DNA from: Methylobacterium aerolatum | GTDB taxonomy: Bacteria > Pseudomonadota > Alphaproteobacteria > Rhizobiales > Beijerinckiaceae | Length of the DNA: 64,000 nucleotides | Assembly: GCF_022179085.1 (NCBI RefSeq) | Contig: NZ_BPQE01000002.1 | Span: 186,001-250,000, forward strand | Direction of reading: 5' to 3' | In this document: in pieces, positions 8,314 through 16,542 of the stretch | Position numbering within the stretch: position 1 is the first letter of the stretch | Layout of the letters: every line of letters begins with the position of its first letter | Notes under the pieces: model-generated | What the model saw: the letters and a program-made list of their open reading frames with translations, nothing else | The model's database searches: none | Told to the model about the DNA's origin: nothing | Translations under genes and position numbers: made by a program

Positions 8314-9288
8314 CTACACCCGCACCAGCACCTTCCCCACGGCCTCCCGCCTGATCAGCACCCCGAAGGCCTCGCGGAACTCGTCCAGCGGGTAGACCCC
8401 GTGGACCTTGGCGGTGAGCCGGCCCTCCGCCACGTAGGCGAGCAGCTTTTCCTGATCGGCCCGGTGCGCCTCGGAATCGCGCTCCGTGAAGGCGCCCCAG
8501 TGCACGCCCTGCACGTCGAGTTCCTTCAGGAGGATCAGGTTCAGGGGCAGGCGGGGGATCTCGCCCGCCGCGAAGCCGATCACGAGGTAGCGCCCCCGCC
8601 ACGCCAGAGCCCGCAGCGCCGGCTCCGCGAAGGCATCGCCCACCGCGTCGTAGACCACGTCCACCCCGGCGCCGCCGGTGATGCGCCGCAGGTCGTCCTT
8701 CAAGGTCTCCGGCGTGTAAACCAGCCCCTCGACGGCGCCGTGGGCACGGGCGGCGGCGACCTTGTCCTCGGAGGAGGCGCAGGCGATGACCTTCGCCCCC
8801 ATCAGCGCCCCGAGTTCCACCGCCGCGAGCCCGACCCCGCCAGAGGCGCCGAGCACCGCGAGCCATTCGCCCTCGCGCAGCTTCGCCCGGTTGGCCAGCG
8901 CGTGGAGGGTGGTACCGTAGGTGATGGTCAGCCCCGCCGCCTGCTCGTCCGGCACGCCCTCGGGGACGGGGGTGAGCTTGCGGGCGTCCACGGCGATCCG
9001 CCCGGCGCAGCAGCCGTGGCCCGCATGGATCACCACACGCTGGCCGACCGACAGCCCCGTCACGCCCTCACCCAGCGCCTCGATCACGCCGACGCCCTCG
9101 CCCCCCGGCGAGAACGGCAGCGGCGGCTTCACCTGATAGCGCCCGGCGACGATCAGCGTGTCGAAGAAGTTCAGGGCGGCGAGGGTGACGCGCACCAGCG
9201 CCTGGCCAGGACCGGCCACGGGATCCGGCCGCTCGGCGAGGGCGAGAGCATCCACGCCGTCGAGGCTCTGGCAAAGGAGGGCTCGCAT
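8314..9288 (-). CDS. NADPH:quinone oxidoreductase (zinc-independent MDR family)
   Basis: The 324-residue protein is a quinone oxidoreductase-like member of the medium-chain dehydrogenase/reductase superfamily. The N-terminal GroES-like domain contains VTLAALNFFDTLIVAGRYQ and PLPFSPGGEGVGVIEALGEGV. The Rossmann domain carries AVLGASGGVGLAAVELG, the A-x-x-G-x-x-G NAD(P)H-binding turn. No structural zinc cysteine cluster is seen, as expected for this branch. Such enzymes reduce quinones or enones with NADPH. I chose the ATG at 9288 because sequence further upstream in the same frame is palindromic repeat DNA that happens to be open. The gene is convergent with the kinase at 7252. Confidence 0.88.
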   Translation of the reverse strand: MRALLCQSLDGVDALALAERPDPVAGPGQALVRVTLAALNFFDTLIVAGRYQVKPPLPFSPGGEGVGVIEALGEGVTGLSVGQRVVIHAGHGCCAGRIAVDARKLTPVPEGVPDEQAAGLTITYGTTLHALANRAKLREGEWLAVLGASGGVGLAAVELGALMGAKVIACASSEDKVAAARAHGAVEGLVYTPETLKDDLRRITGGAGVDVVYDAVGDAFAEPALRALAWRGRYLVIGFAAGEIPRLPLNLILLKELDVQGVHWGAFTERDSEAHRADQEKLLAYVAEGRLTAKVHGVYPLDEFREAFGVLIRREAVGKVLVRV

Positions 9289-9344
9289 TGGTTCGCTCCC
9301 GGGTTCTTTTGCGGCAGCGCCACAATTCACCAGTGTGGCGGTTG

Positions 9345-9446
9345 CCTGGATTGCTTCGCTGCGCTCGCAATGACGACGGAGGGCGACGAAAGATCCTGTG
9401 GACATGCCATTCTTCGTCATTGCGAGCGCAGCGAAGCAATCCAGGG
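9345..9446. repeat. Family A repeat pair upstream of the GIY-YIG gene
   Basis: Two oppositely oriented arms lie here. The first, at 9345-9375, reads CCTGGATTGCTTCGC through to CGCTCGCAATGACG. The second, at 9415-9446, reads CGTCATTGCGAGCG through to GCAATCCAGGG. In this copy the arms face outward relative to the other pairs in the window, where the CATTGCGAGCG arm comes first. They lie between the divergently oriented oxidoreductase and the GIY-YIG gene. Confidence 0.85.
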
Positions 9447-9508
9447 ATACGCGACCTCAGCCGTGATCCGCCGCGAGGGCCGCCGCGCGCGCGCCACACG
9501 TTTACATC

Positions 9509-9772
9509 ATGGCCAGCCGTCGGAACGGCACCCTCTATACGGGCGTCACCTCGGGCCTCGCCCGACGAGTCTACGAGCATCGCGAAGGACTGCTCCCGGG
9601 TTTCACGCGGCAATACGGCTGCAAGCTGCTTGTCTGGTACGAAGCGTATAACCTCATGACGGAGGCGATCGATCGGGAGAAACGGATCAAGGCCGGGTCT
9701 CGAAAGCAGAAGCTGGCGCTGATCGAGGCGATGAACCCGGATTGGATCGACCTGTACCCGGGCTTGGCATGA
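9509..9772 (+). CDS. Small GIY-YIG nuclease-like protein (UPF0213/YhbQ-like), possibly 5'-truncated
   Basis: The 87-residue protein is essentially one GIY-YIG domain: GTLYTGVTSGLARRVYEHR with the conserved Arg and His, then EAIDREKRIKAGSRKQKLALIE with the likely metal-binding Glu, and a closing NPDWIDL. The first beta strand of the fold (VYIM) is encoded immediately upstream in the same frame (9500-9508). However, no ATG, GTG or TTG lies between the stop at 9464 and the ATG at 9509. The protein as startable therefore lacks the usual first strand and the 'GIY' tyrosine. It is either a decayed copy or uses an unusual start. Family A palindromes flank it on both sides. Confidence 0.7.
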   Translation: MASRRNGTLYTGVTSGLARRVYEHREGLLPGFTRQYGCKLLVWYEAYNLMTEAIDREKRIKAGSRKQKLALIEAMNPDWIDLYPGLA

Positions 9773-9792
9773 AGACGAGACGCGTCGCGCGT

Positions 9793-9923
9793 CCCTGGAT
9801 TGCTTCGCTTCGCTCGCAATGACGGTTCCGAGCCATGATCGTCATCGCGGGCGCGGCGAAGCCATCCAGGGCAGCGGACCGTTCCCGGTGAGAACGCTCC
9901 CTGGATTGCCCGCCGCAAAGACA
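9793..9923. repeat. Family A repeats downstream of the GIY-YIG gene (three arms)
   Basis: Three successive arms lie between the GIY-YIG gene and polA. The one at 9793-9824 is near-perfect (CCCTGGATTGC to CGCTCGCAATGACG). The one at 9840-9871 is an inverted, slightly diverged copy (CGTCATCGCGGG to GCCATCCAGGG). The one at 9899-9923 is a degenerate fragment starting CCCTGGATTGC. Together with 9345-9446 they enclose the GIY-YIG gene. Confidence 0.8.
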
Positions 9924-9928
9924 GCGCC

Positions 9929-12900
9929 TCAGTGCGCCTCCTGCCAGTTCAGGGCGGCCTTGGCCTCCACCACCAGCGGCACCTTCAAGGTGAGGGCAGG
10001 CGCAGGGGCCTCCTCCATGACCGAGGCGATGATCGGGATCGCCGTGTCCACCTCGTCCTCGGCGGCCTCGAAGACGAGTTCGTCGTGGACCTGCAGGAGC
10101 ATCGTCACGCCCAGCCGCTTGGCGGCGAGCGCCTCCTCCATCCGCACCATGGCCCGGCGGATGATGTCGGCGGCCGAGCCCTGGATCGGGGCGTTGATCG
10201 CCTGCCGCTCGACGCTCGCCCGCTCGGAAGGGTTGTTGGAGCGGATCTGCGGGTAGTGGCAGACCCGGCCGAACAGGGTGGTGACGTAGCCCTTGTCCCG
10301 GCAACTGCGCTTCGTCGTGTCGATGTAGTCCCGGATGCCGGGGAACTGCTCGAAATACTGCTTGATGAAGGCGGAGGCCTCCTCGCGACCGATCCCGAGG
10401 CGGTCGGCCAGCCCGAAGGCCGAGATGCCGTAGATGATGCCGAAGTTGATGGTCTTGGCCCGGCGGCGCAGATCCGGCGTCATCTCCTTCAACGGCACGC
10501 CGAACATCGCGGAGGCGGTGGCGGCGTGGATGTCGATCCCGTCCTCGAAGGCTTTCCGAAGCTCGGGGATGTCGGCCATGTGGGCCAGCAGCCGCAACTC
10601 GATCTGCGAGTAATCGGCCGAGATCAGCGTCTTGCCGGGTGCCGCCACGAAGGCCCGGCGGATGCGCCGGCCCTCCTCCGTGCGCACGGGGATGTTCTGC
10701 AGGTTCGGCTCCGAGGAGGAGAGCCGCCCCGTCGTCGTCGCGGCGAGCGAGAACGAGGTGTGGACACGCTGCGTCTCGCGGTCGGCGTGGGTCTGCAACG
10801 AATCCGTGTAGGTCGATTTCAGCTTCGAGAGCTGGCGCCATTCGAGGATTTTCTTGGGTAACTCGTGCCCGGCTTGGGCCAATTCCTCCAGCAAGGTGGC
10901 GGGGGTCGCCCATTGCCCCGAGGGCGTCTTCTTGGCGCCGGGCAGGCCCATCTTCCCGAACAGGATGTCGCCGATCTGCTTGGGCGAGCCGACCGAGAAC
11001 TTTTCCCCGGCATCCTCCTGGATCTCCTCCTCCAGCCGCACGAGGATCTGGGAGAAATCGCCCGAGAGGCGGCTCAGCATGTCGCGGTCGACCCGGATGC
11101 CGGCCATCTCCATGCGGGCGATGATCGGCAGGAGCGGGCGCTCCAGGGTCTCGTAGACCGCGACCCGCCGCTCGGCCACGAGGCGCGGCTTCATCATCCG
11201 CCACAGGCGCAAGGTCACGTCCGCGTCCTCGGCGGCGTAGGCGGTGGCCTTGTCGAGGGCGACCCGGTCGAAGGTGATTTTGGCCCGGCCGGTGCCGGTG
11301 ACGTCCGAGAAGGTGATCGGCTGATGGCCGAGGTGGCGGCGGGCCAACTCGTCCATGCCGTGCCCGCCCTTCCCGGCATCCAGCACGTAGGAGATCAGCA
11401 TCGTGTCGTCGAAGGGCGCGACTTCGATCCCGTTTCGGGCGAAGACCACCCAATCGTATTTCAGGTTTTGCCCGACCTTGAGCACGCCGGGGTTCTCGAG
11501 GAGCGGCTTCAGCTTCGCGAGGGCGGCGTCGAGGGGAATCTGCTCCGCCACCGGCTCGGCGACGTCGGCGGAGGTCGCGCCCTGCCCGAACAGGTCGCCG
11601 CCGTCGGCCGGGGCCGTCACCGCCCGCACATGGGCGAGGGGAATGTAGCAGGCCCGCCCCGGCGCCGTCGCCAGCGACACGCCGACCAGGCCCGCCCGGT
11701 AGGAATCGAGGGAATCCGTCTCGGTATCGACGGCGACGACCCCAGCCTCCTCGGCCTCGGCGATCCAGGCATCGAGCTGGTCGAGGGTGAGCACGGTCTC
11801 GTAGGCAGCCGTGTCGAAGGGCTTCACCGACTCGGCGGCCCGGGCCGCCACGAGACCGCCGGGCGTGGGCTCGGCGGGGCCGCGGGGTTGGGGGCCCGAT
11901 TCCGGCAGGCCGAGATCGGCGAAGGGATCGACCTCACCGCCCTCCGGCGGGGCATCGCCCGGCGGGCGCCCGGAGCCGGCGGCGGCGGTCTCGGGGTCCG
12001 GCGGCACGCTGTCGCCGAAGAACGGCACGGGCGCGCCGCCCGGCCCCTTCGCACCGGGCAGCAGGGACGGGTCCGGCTTCACCTTCTCCGGGTCCACACG
12101 CAGCATCTGTGCGATGCGCCGGGTGAGGGTGTTGAACTCCATCGCCTTGAGGAAGCCCACGAGCTTCTCGGGGTCGGGCTGCGGCACGCCGAGGTCGTCG
12201 AGCGCCACGGGAACGGGCACGTCCTCCATGAGCGCCACGAGTTTGCGCGAGAGCTTCGCCTGCTCGATGTTGGCCAGCAGCGTCTCCCGGCGCTTGGGCT
12301 GCTTGATCTCGCCCGCCCGCTCCAGCAGCGCCTCCAGCGAGCCGAACTCCTTGATCAGGGCGGCGGCGGTCTTCAGGCCGATGCCGGGCACGCCCGGCAC
12401 GTTGTCCGAGGTGTCGCCGATCAGCGCGAGCGCGTCGCCGATCTGGTTGGGCTGCAACCCCTCCCACTTGGCGATGATCGCCTCGACATCGAGGTTGCGC
12501 TCCGGCCGGTAGCCGGGCTTGCCCTTGGCGCCGGACTCGAAATCGTAGAACCGCACCAACGGCCCCACGAGCTGCATCAGGTCCTTGTCGGAGGAGACGA
12601 TGATGACGCCCGCCCCCCGCGCCTCGGCCTGCCGGGCGTATGTCGCGATGAGGTCGTCCGCCTCGTAGCGCTCCAGTTCGACGGCGTGCAGGCCGAAGGC
12701 GCGCACGGCATCGCGCATCAGCGGCATCTGGCGCTTCAGGTCGTCGGGCGCATCGGGGCGGTGGCCCTTGTAATCCGCGTACATCTCCTTGCGGAACGAG
12801 CCCTCGGACTTATCGAAGACGATGCCGAGATGGGTCGGCATGGTGCCCGCCGCGCCGTCCTGCAGGAATTGAGCGATCTTGGTGCAGAACAGGCGCACGG

Positions 12901-13051
12901 CGCCGGTCGGCAGACCGTCCGAGGGGCGGGAATTGTACTTCTGATCCTGGTTGATCGACTGGAAATAGGCCCGGAAGATGAACGACGACCCATCGACGAG
13001 GATCACCTGATCGCCGGGGCCGACGGGTTTGGAATGGGTCTCGGCGGTCAT
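9929..13051 (-). CDS. polA: DNA polymerase I
   Basis: The 1040-residue enzyme has all three activities. The 5' nuclease domain covers about residues 15-315, including VDGSSFIFRAYF, YEADDLIATYA and GDTSDNVPGVPGIG. A Pro/Gly-rich linker spans about 320-410. The 3'-5' proofreading domain begins near 415 and is intact: DTE at 442-444, a later FDDTMLISYVLD segment, and YAAEDAD. The polymerase domain has motif A (DYSQIELR), motif B (RRAKTINFGIIYG) and motif C (QVHDELVFE, 987-995). It fills gaps and removes RNA primers during replication and repair. The linker makes it about 100 residues longer than the enterobacterial enzyme. It stands as a single gene, with repeats downstream. Confidence 0.98.
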   Translation of the reverse strand: MTAETHSKPVGPGDQVILVDGSSFIFRAYFQSINQDQKYNSRPSDGLPTGAVRLFCTKIAQFLQDGAAGTMPTHLGIVFDKSEGSFRKEMYADYKGHRPDAPDDLKRQMPLMRDAVRAFGLHAVELERYEADDLIATYARQAEARGAGVIIVSSDKDLMQLVGPLVRFYDFESGAKGKPGYRPERNLDVEAIIAKWEGLQPNQIGDALALIGDTSDNVPGVPGIGLKTAAALIKEFGSLEALLERAGEIKQPKRRETLLANIEQAKLSRKLVALMEDVPVPVALDDLGVPQPDPEKLVGFLKAMEFNTLTRRIAQMLRVDPEKVKPDPSLLPGAKGPGGAPVPFFGDSVPPDPETAAAGSGRPPGDAPPEGGEVDPFADLGLPESGPQPRGPAEPTPGGLVAARAAESVKPFDTAAYETVLTLDQLDAWIAEAEEAGVVAVDTETDSLDSYRAGLVGVSLATAPGRACYIPLAHVRAVTAPADGGDLFGQGATSADVAEPVAEQIPLDAALAKLKPLLENPGVLKVGQNLKYDWVVFARNGIEVAPFDDTMLISYVLDAGKGGHGMDELARRHLGHQPITFSDVTGTGRAKITFDRVALDKATAYAAEDADVTLRLWRMMKPRLVAERRVAVYETLERPLLPIIARMEMAGIRVDRDMLSRLSGDFSQILVRLEEEIQEDAGEKFSVGSPKQIGDILFGKMGLPGAKKTPSGQWATPATLLEELAQAGHELPKKILEWRQLSKLKSTYTDSLQTHADRETQRVHTSFSLAATTTGRLSSSEPNLQNIPVRTEEGRRIRRAFVAAPGKTLISADYSQIELRLLAHMADIPELRKAFEDGIDIHAATASAMFGVPLKEMTPDLRRRAKTINFGIIYGISAFGLADRLGIGREEASAFIKQYFEQFPGIRDYIDTTKRSCRDKGYVTTLFGRVCHYPQIRSNNPSERASVERQAINAPIQGSAADIIRRAMVRMEEALAAKRLGVTMLLQVHDELVFEAAEDEVDTAIPIIASVMEEAPAPALTLKVPLVVEAKAALNWQEAH

Positions 13052-13235
13052 GGGGCCTGGGGCTCGTGGGACTGGTCAACGATCCGGCAGACGCCCGAGT
13101 TCGGCCTCGACCGCCGCAACGAGAATGCGCGGCTTTTGGTGGACGGTCCCCTGGACGATGTCCAGTGTGCCTCCGATTCAAACAGCGAGCAGAGCATGGT
13201 TTGCCTTGCTGCGCTCGCACCGAGCTGGGACGAAC

Positions 13236-13270
13236 AAAAAACACGCGGCGGGGCACGCTGGCCCCGCCGC
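13236..13270 (-). terminator. Intrinsic terminator for the small secreted-protein gene
   Basis: On the minus strand a perfect 10-bp stem (GCGGCGGGGC / GCCCCGCCGC) with a 6-base loop is followed shortly by six T residues (plus-strand A-run 13236-13241). It begins 26 bases after the stop of the 84-residue gene ending at 13297, so it should end that transcript before polA. Confidence 0.85.
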
Positions 13271-13296
13271 CTCGTTCATCTGCGTCGCTGTGTCGA

Positions 13297-13551
13297 TCAG
13301 CAGCGGTTGCCGCCGGTGGTCTGGCCGTACTGCTTCACCGGCCGGGTCTGCTGGTTGGCGTTGCCCTCGGCGGCCGAGCTCGGAGCGCAGTAACCGGGAT
13401 GGGACTCGTAGAACGGCAGGTCGTGGACACCGATCGAGCCGGTGGTGAGGGGGCCGTTGTCCCGCTCGAAGGGGAACGCCATCGCGGAGGAGGCGGGGGC
13501 GGCGGCACCGATGACGAGGGCGGCGACGGCGGCGGCGATACGCGTATTCAT
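13297..13551 (-). CDS. Small secreted hypothetical protein
   Basis: The 84-residue protein has a clear signal peptide (MNTRIAAAVAALVIGAAAPA, cleavage near AMA-FPF). The mature part is about 60 residues, low in hydrophobicity, with two cysteines (PGYCAPS and the penultimate residue region GGNRC). GAGGAAGGA lies upstream of the ATG at 13551. The gene has its own strong terminator, so it is a monocistronic unit. I do not recognise the family; similar short proteins with LTTGSIG segments are common in Methylobacterium. It is probably periplasmic or envelope-associated. Confidence 0.75.
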   Translation of the reverse strand: MNTRIAAAVAALVIGAAAPASSAMAFPFERDNGPLTTGSIGVHDLPFYESHPGYCAPSSAAEGNANQQTRPVKQYGQTTGGNRC

Positions 13552-13686
13552 TGTTCTCTATCCTTCCTCGTGCAGTGCGGATCGGCTGTTGCGTCCGCTT
13601 GGTCTGTGATGAGGAAGATATAGATCGCTAAATCCCGGGGCGCCGTGCCGCCCCGCACCAGACAACAGGGATTAAAACCGGACCGC

Positions 13687-15240
13687 TCACGCGGCGAGGT
13701 CGTGCCCGAGCGTGGCAATACGCTTGAGGTCGCCGACGAAGGCGGCGTAGGCCTCCTCCTTCGCCTCGTCGGGCAGACGCAGCAGGTAGGACGGGTGGAC
13801 GGTGATGAAGCCCTGGAAGCGGTCGTCGTGCCGGTCGAACCGGTATGGCCCGCGGGACCGGGTGATCGGGATCGCCTTGCCAGCCAGCGCCAGCACCGCC
13901 GTCGCGCCGAGCGCGACCACGAGCTTCGGCTTCACGAAGTCCAGCTCCCGATCGAGCCACCAGCGGTAGTGGCTGACCTCGCCGGCCGTGGGCTTCTCGT
14001 GGATGCGGCGCTTCCCCCGGAGCGTGAATTTGAAGTGCTTGACCGCGTTGGTGAGGTAGCTCGCCCCGCGGTCGATGCCCGCCTCCGCCATCGCCCGGGA
14101 CAGCAATTGCCCCGCCGGGCCGACGAAGGGATGGCCCTGCAGGTCCTCCTGGTCGCCGGGCTGCTCGCCGACGAAGGCGAGCGTCGCGCCGATGGGACCT
14201 TCGCCCAGCACGGCCTGGGTCGCGCCCGGCACCAGGGGCTCCGTCTTGCGGATGATGGCGTTGAGCTCGTCGAGGCTCTTCGGGTCCTGGTCGGCCATCG
14301 CGGCGACGGCGCGGGCGGGCTCGCGGCGTGTGGGCACGGTCGGCTCCCTCTCGATCATGGCGGATGTCCGGTCCGCGGCGCCCCGCAGCAGGGCGGGGAT
14401 GGCGGCCGTCTCGGGCAGGTTGTGCCAGTATTTCTTGGGCATCTCCGCCTTCATCGCCTTGGGGTTGACGCGGGCGGGGTTGAACGTCGTCTCGTAGTAG
14501 GTCTGCCACCCCGCCTCGAAGCCGTCGCCCTCGGGCAATTCGGCCCGCGAACCGGGCGGGCCGAAGGTCAGGACCGCGCCGTCCCAGACGGCCCGGGCCT
14601 CCGGTGTCAGGATCGTCCAGCGCATGCTGGCGAAACGCCGCACGAAGAACGGCGCGGCCGCCTCCAGGATGTGGTGGTCCGGCTCGAACCACGCGACGTA
14701 GCGCTCGCCGCCCGCCGCCTCGATCCGGCGGAAGCGCAGGAAGGCGTGCATTTTGTGCAGGTCGCGGCCGATCGCCTTCGCCATGCGGTGCAGGCGGTGG
14801 ACCAGCGGGTCGCTCGCCACCTCCATCAGGTGCCGCTCGCCGTGCAGCACCCGCCAGATCAGGGCGTAGAGCAGGCCGTAGCGCTCCGGGTCCCGGTGGG
14901 GGACGACCTTCGGAATGAGGTCCGCCACGGCGCGGGGCAGGACGAGGGGCGCGTCGGCGGCCGCCGCGGCCTCGCCGCCGAACAGGCTCGGCGCGGAGGA
15001 AAGGCTCCACGTCACCGCTTCGGGAGGCACGCCCTGCGCCGCGAGGCGGCGGACGGCCGCGCAGAAGCCGGCGAGGTCGGCGCCGGGGCCGAGGAGGATG
15101 GTGGCGGAGCTCTCGCTCCCCCTTGCGGGGCGGGGAAGGGGTAGGGGTGGTGCCGGATGTGTCTCCGGGGTGCCTTCTGCGCCACCCCCACCCCCGGCGC
15201 CTCCCCGCAAGGGGGAGGAGAGATGGTCGCGATCCTCCAT
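13687..15240 (-). CDS. UdgX-family uracil-DNA glycosylase fused to DUF4130 (TIGR03915-type) domain
   Basis: The 517-residue protein is a two-domain fusion. Residues about 45-300 form the DUF4130 domain, including ALIWRVLHGERHLMEVASDP, MHAFLRFRR, YVAWFEPDHHILEAAAPFF and RWTILTP. Residues about 320-517 form a family 4-like uracil-DNA glycosylase: GEQPGD at 358-363, HPFVGPAGQLL, the KRRIH motif at 410-414 and HPSYLLR at 482-488. KRRIH is the signature of UdgX, whose His (here His414) forms a covalent bond with the abasic sugar after uracil removal. Residues about 7-44 are a low-complexity insert encoded by a palindromic repeat. Its ATG overlaps the radical SAM stop by one base (TGATG), so the two are translationally coupled. 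The role of the DUF4130 part is unknown. Confidence 0.92.
   Translation of the reverse strand: MEDRDHLSSPLRGGAGGGGGAEGTPETHPAPPLPLPRPARGSESSATILLGPGADLAGFCAAVRRLAAQGVPPEAVTWSLSSAPSLFGGEAAAAADAPLVLPRAVADLIPKVVPHRDPERYGLLYALIWRVLHGERHLMEVASDPLVHRLHRMAKAIGRDLHKMHAFLRFRRIEAAGGERYVAWFEPDHHILEAAAPFFVRRFASMRWTILTPEARAVWDGAVLTFGPPGSRAELPEGDGFEAGWQTYYETTFNPARVNPKAMKAEMPKKYWHNLPETAAIPALLRGAADRTSAMIEREPTVPTRREPARAVAAMADQDPKSLDELNAIIRKTEPLVPGATQAVLGEGPIGATLAFVGEQPGDQEDLQGHPFVGPAGQLLSRAMAEAGIDRGASYLTNAVKHFKFTLRGKRRIHEKPTAGEVSHYRWWLDRELDFVKPKLVVALGATAVLALAGKAIPITRSRGPYRFDRHDDRFQGFITVHPSYLLRLPDEAKEEAYAAFVGDLKRIATLGHDLAA
15110..15222. repeat. 113-bp palindromic element inside the UdgX fusion coding sequence
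   Basis: The left arm at 15110-15152 (CTCTCGCTCCCCCTTGCGGG, continuing) and the right arm at 15180-15222 (ending GCAAGGGGGAGGAGAG) are near-perfect inverted copies of about 43 bases. The loop is 27 bases. The element lies within codons about 7-44 of the gene and keeps the frame open, giving the Gly/Pro-rich peptide GAGGGGGAEGTPETHPAPP. It resembles the family C intergenic hairpins. Confidence 0.85.
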
Positions 15241-16451
15241 CAGAACAGGCTCAACTGCTGCGCCGGCTCCACGAGCCGCTGCCGCAGGTCCAGCCGGTCG
15301 GTGAGTGCCACGGGGCGGTAGTCGGCGGCGACGAGGAAGGGTCGGGCGCGCTTGAGGCTGGAGGTCAGCCGGGCCACGTCGTCGAGGCGCAGGGTCATGT
15401 GGCGGCGGGCCTTCACGATCTTGTCCACCGCCCGCGCGCCGAGGCCGGGAACGCGCAGCAGCATCTCCCGGTCGGCCTTGTTGACGTCGACGGGGAACCG
15501 CTCGCGGTTCTTCAGCGCCCAGGCGAGCTTGGGGTCGATGTCGAGGGCGAGCATCCCGTCCTCGGAGGCCGAGGCCACCTCCTCCGCCGAGAAGGAATAG
15601 TACCGCAGCAACCAGTCGGCTTGGTACAGCCGGTGCTCGCGGGCGAGCGGCGGTGCCTTGAGGGGCAGGATCCGCGAGCCGTCGGGGATCGGGCTGAAGG
15701 CCGAGTAGTAGACCCGCTTGAGCCCGACGCTGCCGTAGAGCACTTCGCTCTTGGTGATGAGCGCGGCGTCCGTCGTGTCGTCGGCGCCGACGATCACCTG
15801 CGTCGAGTGTCCCGCCGGAGCGAAGCGCCGCCGCTCGGCCTTGGCCTGGACGATCCGCTCGCCGATCTGCGCCATGGCACCCTGGATCGCCGCGCCGTCC
15901 TTCTCGGGGGCGAGGCGTTCCAGGCTGGCCTCGGTGGGCAACTCGACATTGATCGACAGGCGGTCGGCATAGAGCCCCGCCTCCTCGACCAGCCACGGGC
16001 TCGCCTCGGGGATCGACTTGAGGTGGATGTAGCCGGCGAAGCCGTGGTCGCGCCGCAGGGACTTCGCGACCCGCGTCAGCAATTCCATCGTATGGTCGGG
16101 CGACTTGATGATGCCCGAGGACAGGAACAGCCCCTCGATATAGTTACGCTTGTAGAAGTTGAGGGTGAGAGCCACGACCTCCTCAACCGTGAACTTCGCC
16201 CGCGCCACGTTCGAGGAGCGCCGGTTGATGCAATAGGCGCAATCGAACAGGCACCAGTTGGTCAGCAGGATCTTCAGCAGCGAAATGCAGCGCCCGTCCG
16301 GCGTGTAGGCGTGGCAGATGCCGGATCCGGTGGTGGAGCCGAGCCCGTCCTTGCCGGCCGCGCGCTTCGGCGCGCCGGAGGAGGAGCAGGACGCATCGTA
16401 TTTCGCGGCATCCGCGAGGATGCGCAGTTTCTTCGCCAGAACCTCGTCCAT
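15240..16451 (-). CDS. Radical SAM protein linked to UDG (TIGR03916-type), putative DNA modification/repair
   Basis: The 403-residue radical S-adenosylmethionine enzyme has its iron-sulfur cysteines in NWCLFDCAYCINRR (Cys67, Cys71, Cys74; a C-x3-C-x2-C cluster). An N-terminal YDASCSSSG segment and HAYTPDGRCISLLKILLTN are typical of this subfamily. Near the C-terminus, LLRVPGLGARAVDKIVKARR is a helix-hairpin-helix DNA-binding motif, and the protein ends LSLF. The subfamily almost always lies beside the DUF4130/UDG gene, as here. It is therefore inferred to act on DNA bases, but no reaction has been shown to my knowledge. A GTG 18 bases upstream is an alternative start. Confidence 0.92.
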   Translation of the reverse strand: MDEVLAKKLRILADAAKYDASCSSSGAPKRAAGKDGLGSTTGSGICHAYTPDGRCISLLKILLTNWCLFDCAYCINRRSSNVARAKFTVEEVVALTLNFYKRNYIEGLFLSSGIIKSPDHTMELLTRVAKSLRRDHGFAGYIHLKSIPEASPWLVEEAGLYADRLSINVELPTEASLERLAPEKDGAAIQGAMAQIGERIVQAKAERRRFAPAGHSTQVIVGADDTTDAALITKSEVLYGSVGLKRVYYSAFSPIPDGSRILPLKAPPLAREHRLYQADWLLRYYSFSAEEVASASEDGMLALDIDPKLAWALKNRERFPVDVNKADREMLLRVPGLGARAVDKIVKARRHMTLRLDDVARLTSSLKRARPFLVAADYRPVALTDRLDLRQRLVEPAQQLSLF

Positions 16452-16542
16452 GGAACGGAAGATGAACACAAATCCGCCCGAAACAAGGGCGGGACGGCGG
16501 TGCTCCCGGTCCTGATTGCCGCACCCTGCCGCATCCTCATCC

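Noticed and set aside
13637-13654. Hairpin GGGGCG/CGCCCC downstream of the UdgX gene as terminator
   Set aside because: Only 6 bp, weak T-content after it, and it lies upstream of, not after, the minus-strand stop at 13687 by a stretch with no clear end; too weak to list.
15241-15996. N-terminal extension of the UdgX fusion frame across the radical SAM gene
   Set aside because: The open frame continues upstream but lies entirely inside the radical SAM coding sequence; the ATG at 15240 overlapping the radical SAM stop is the better start.
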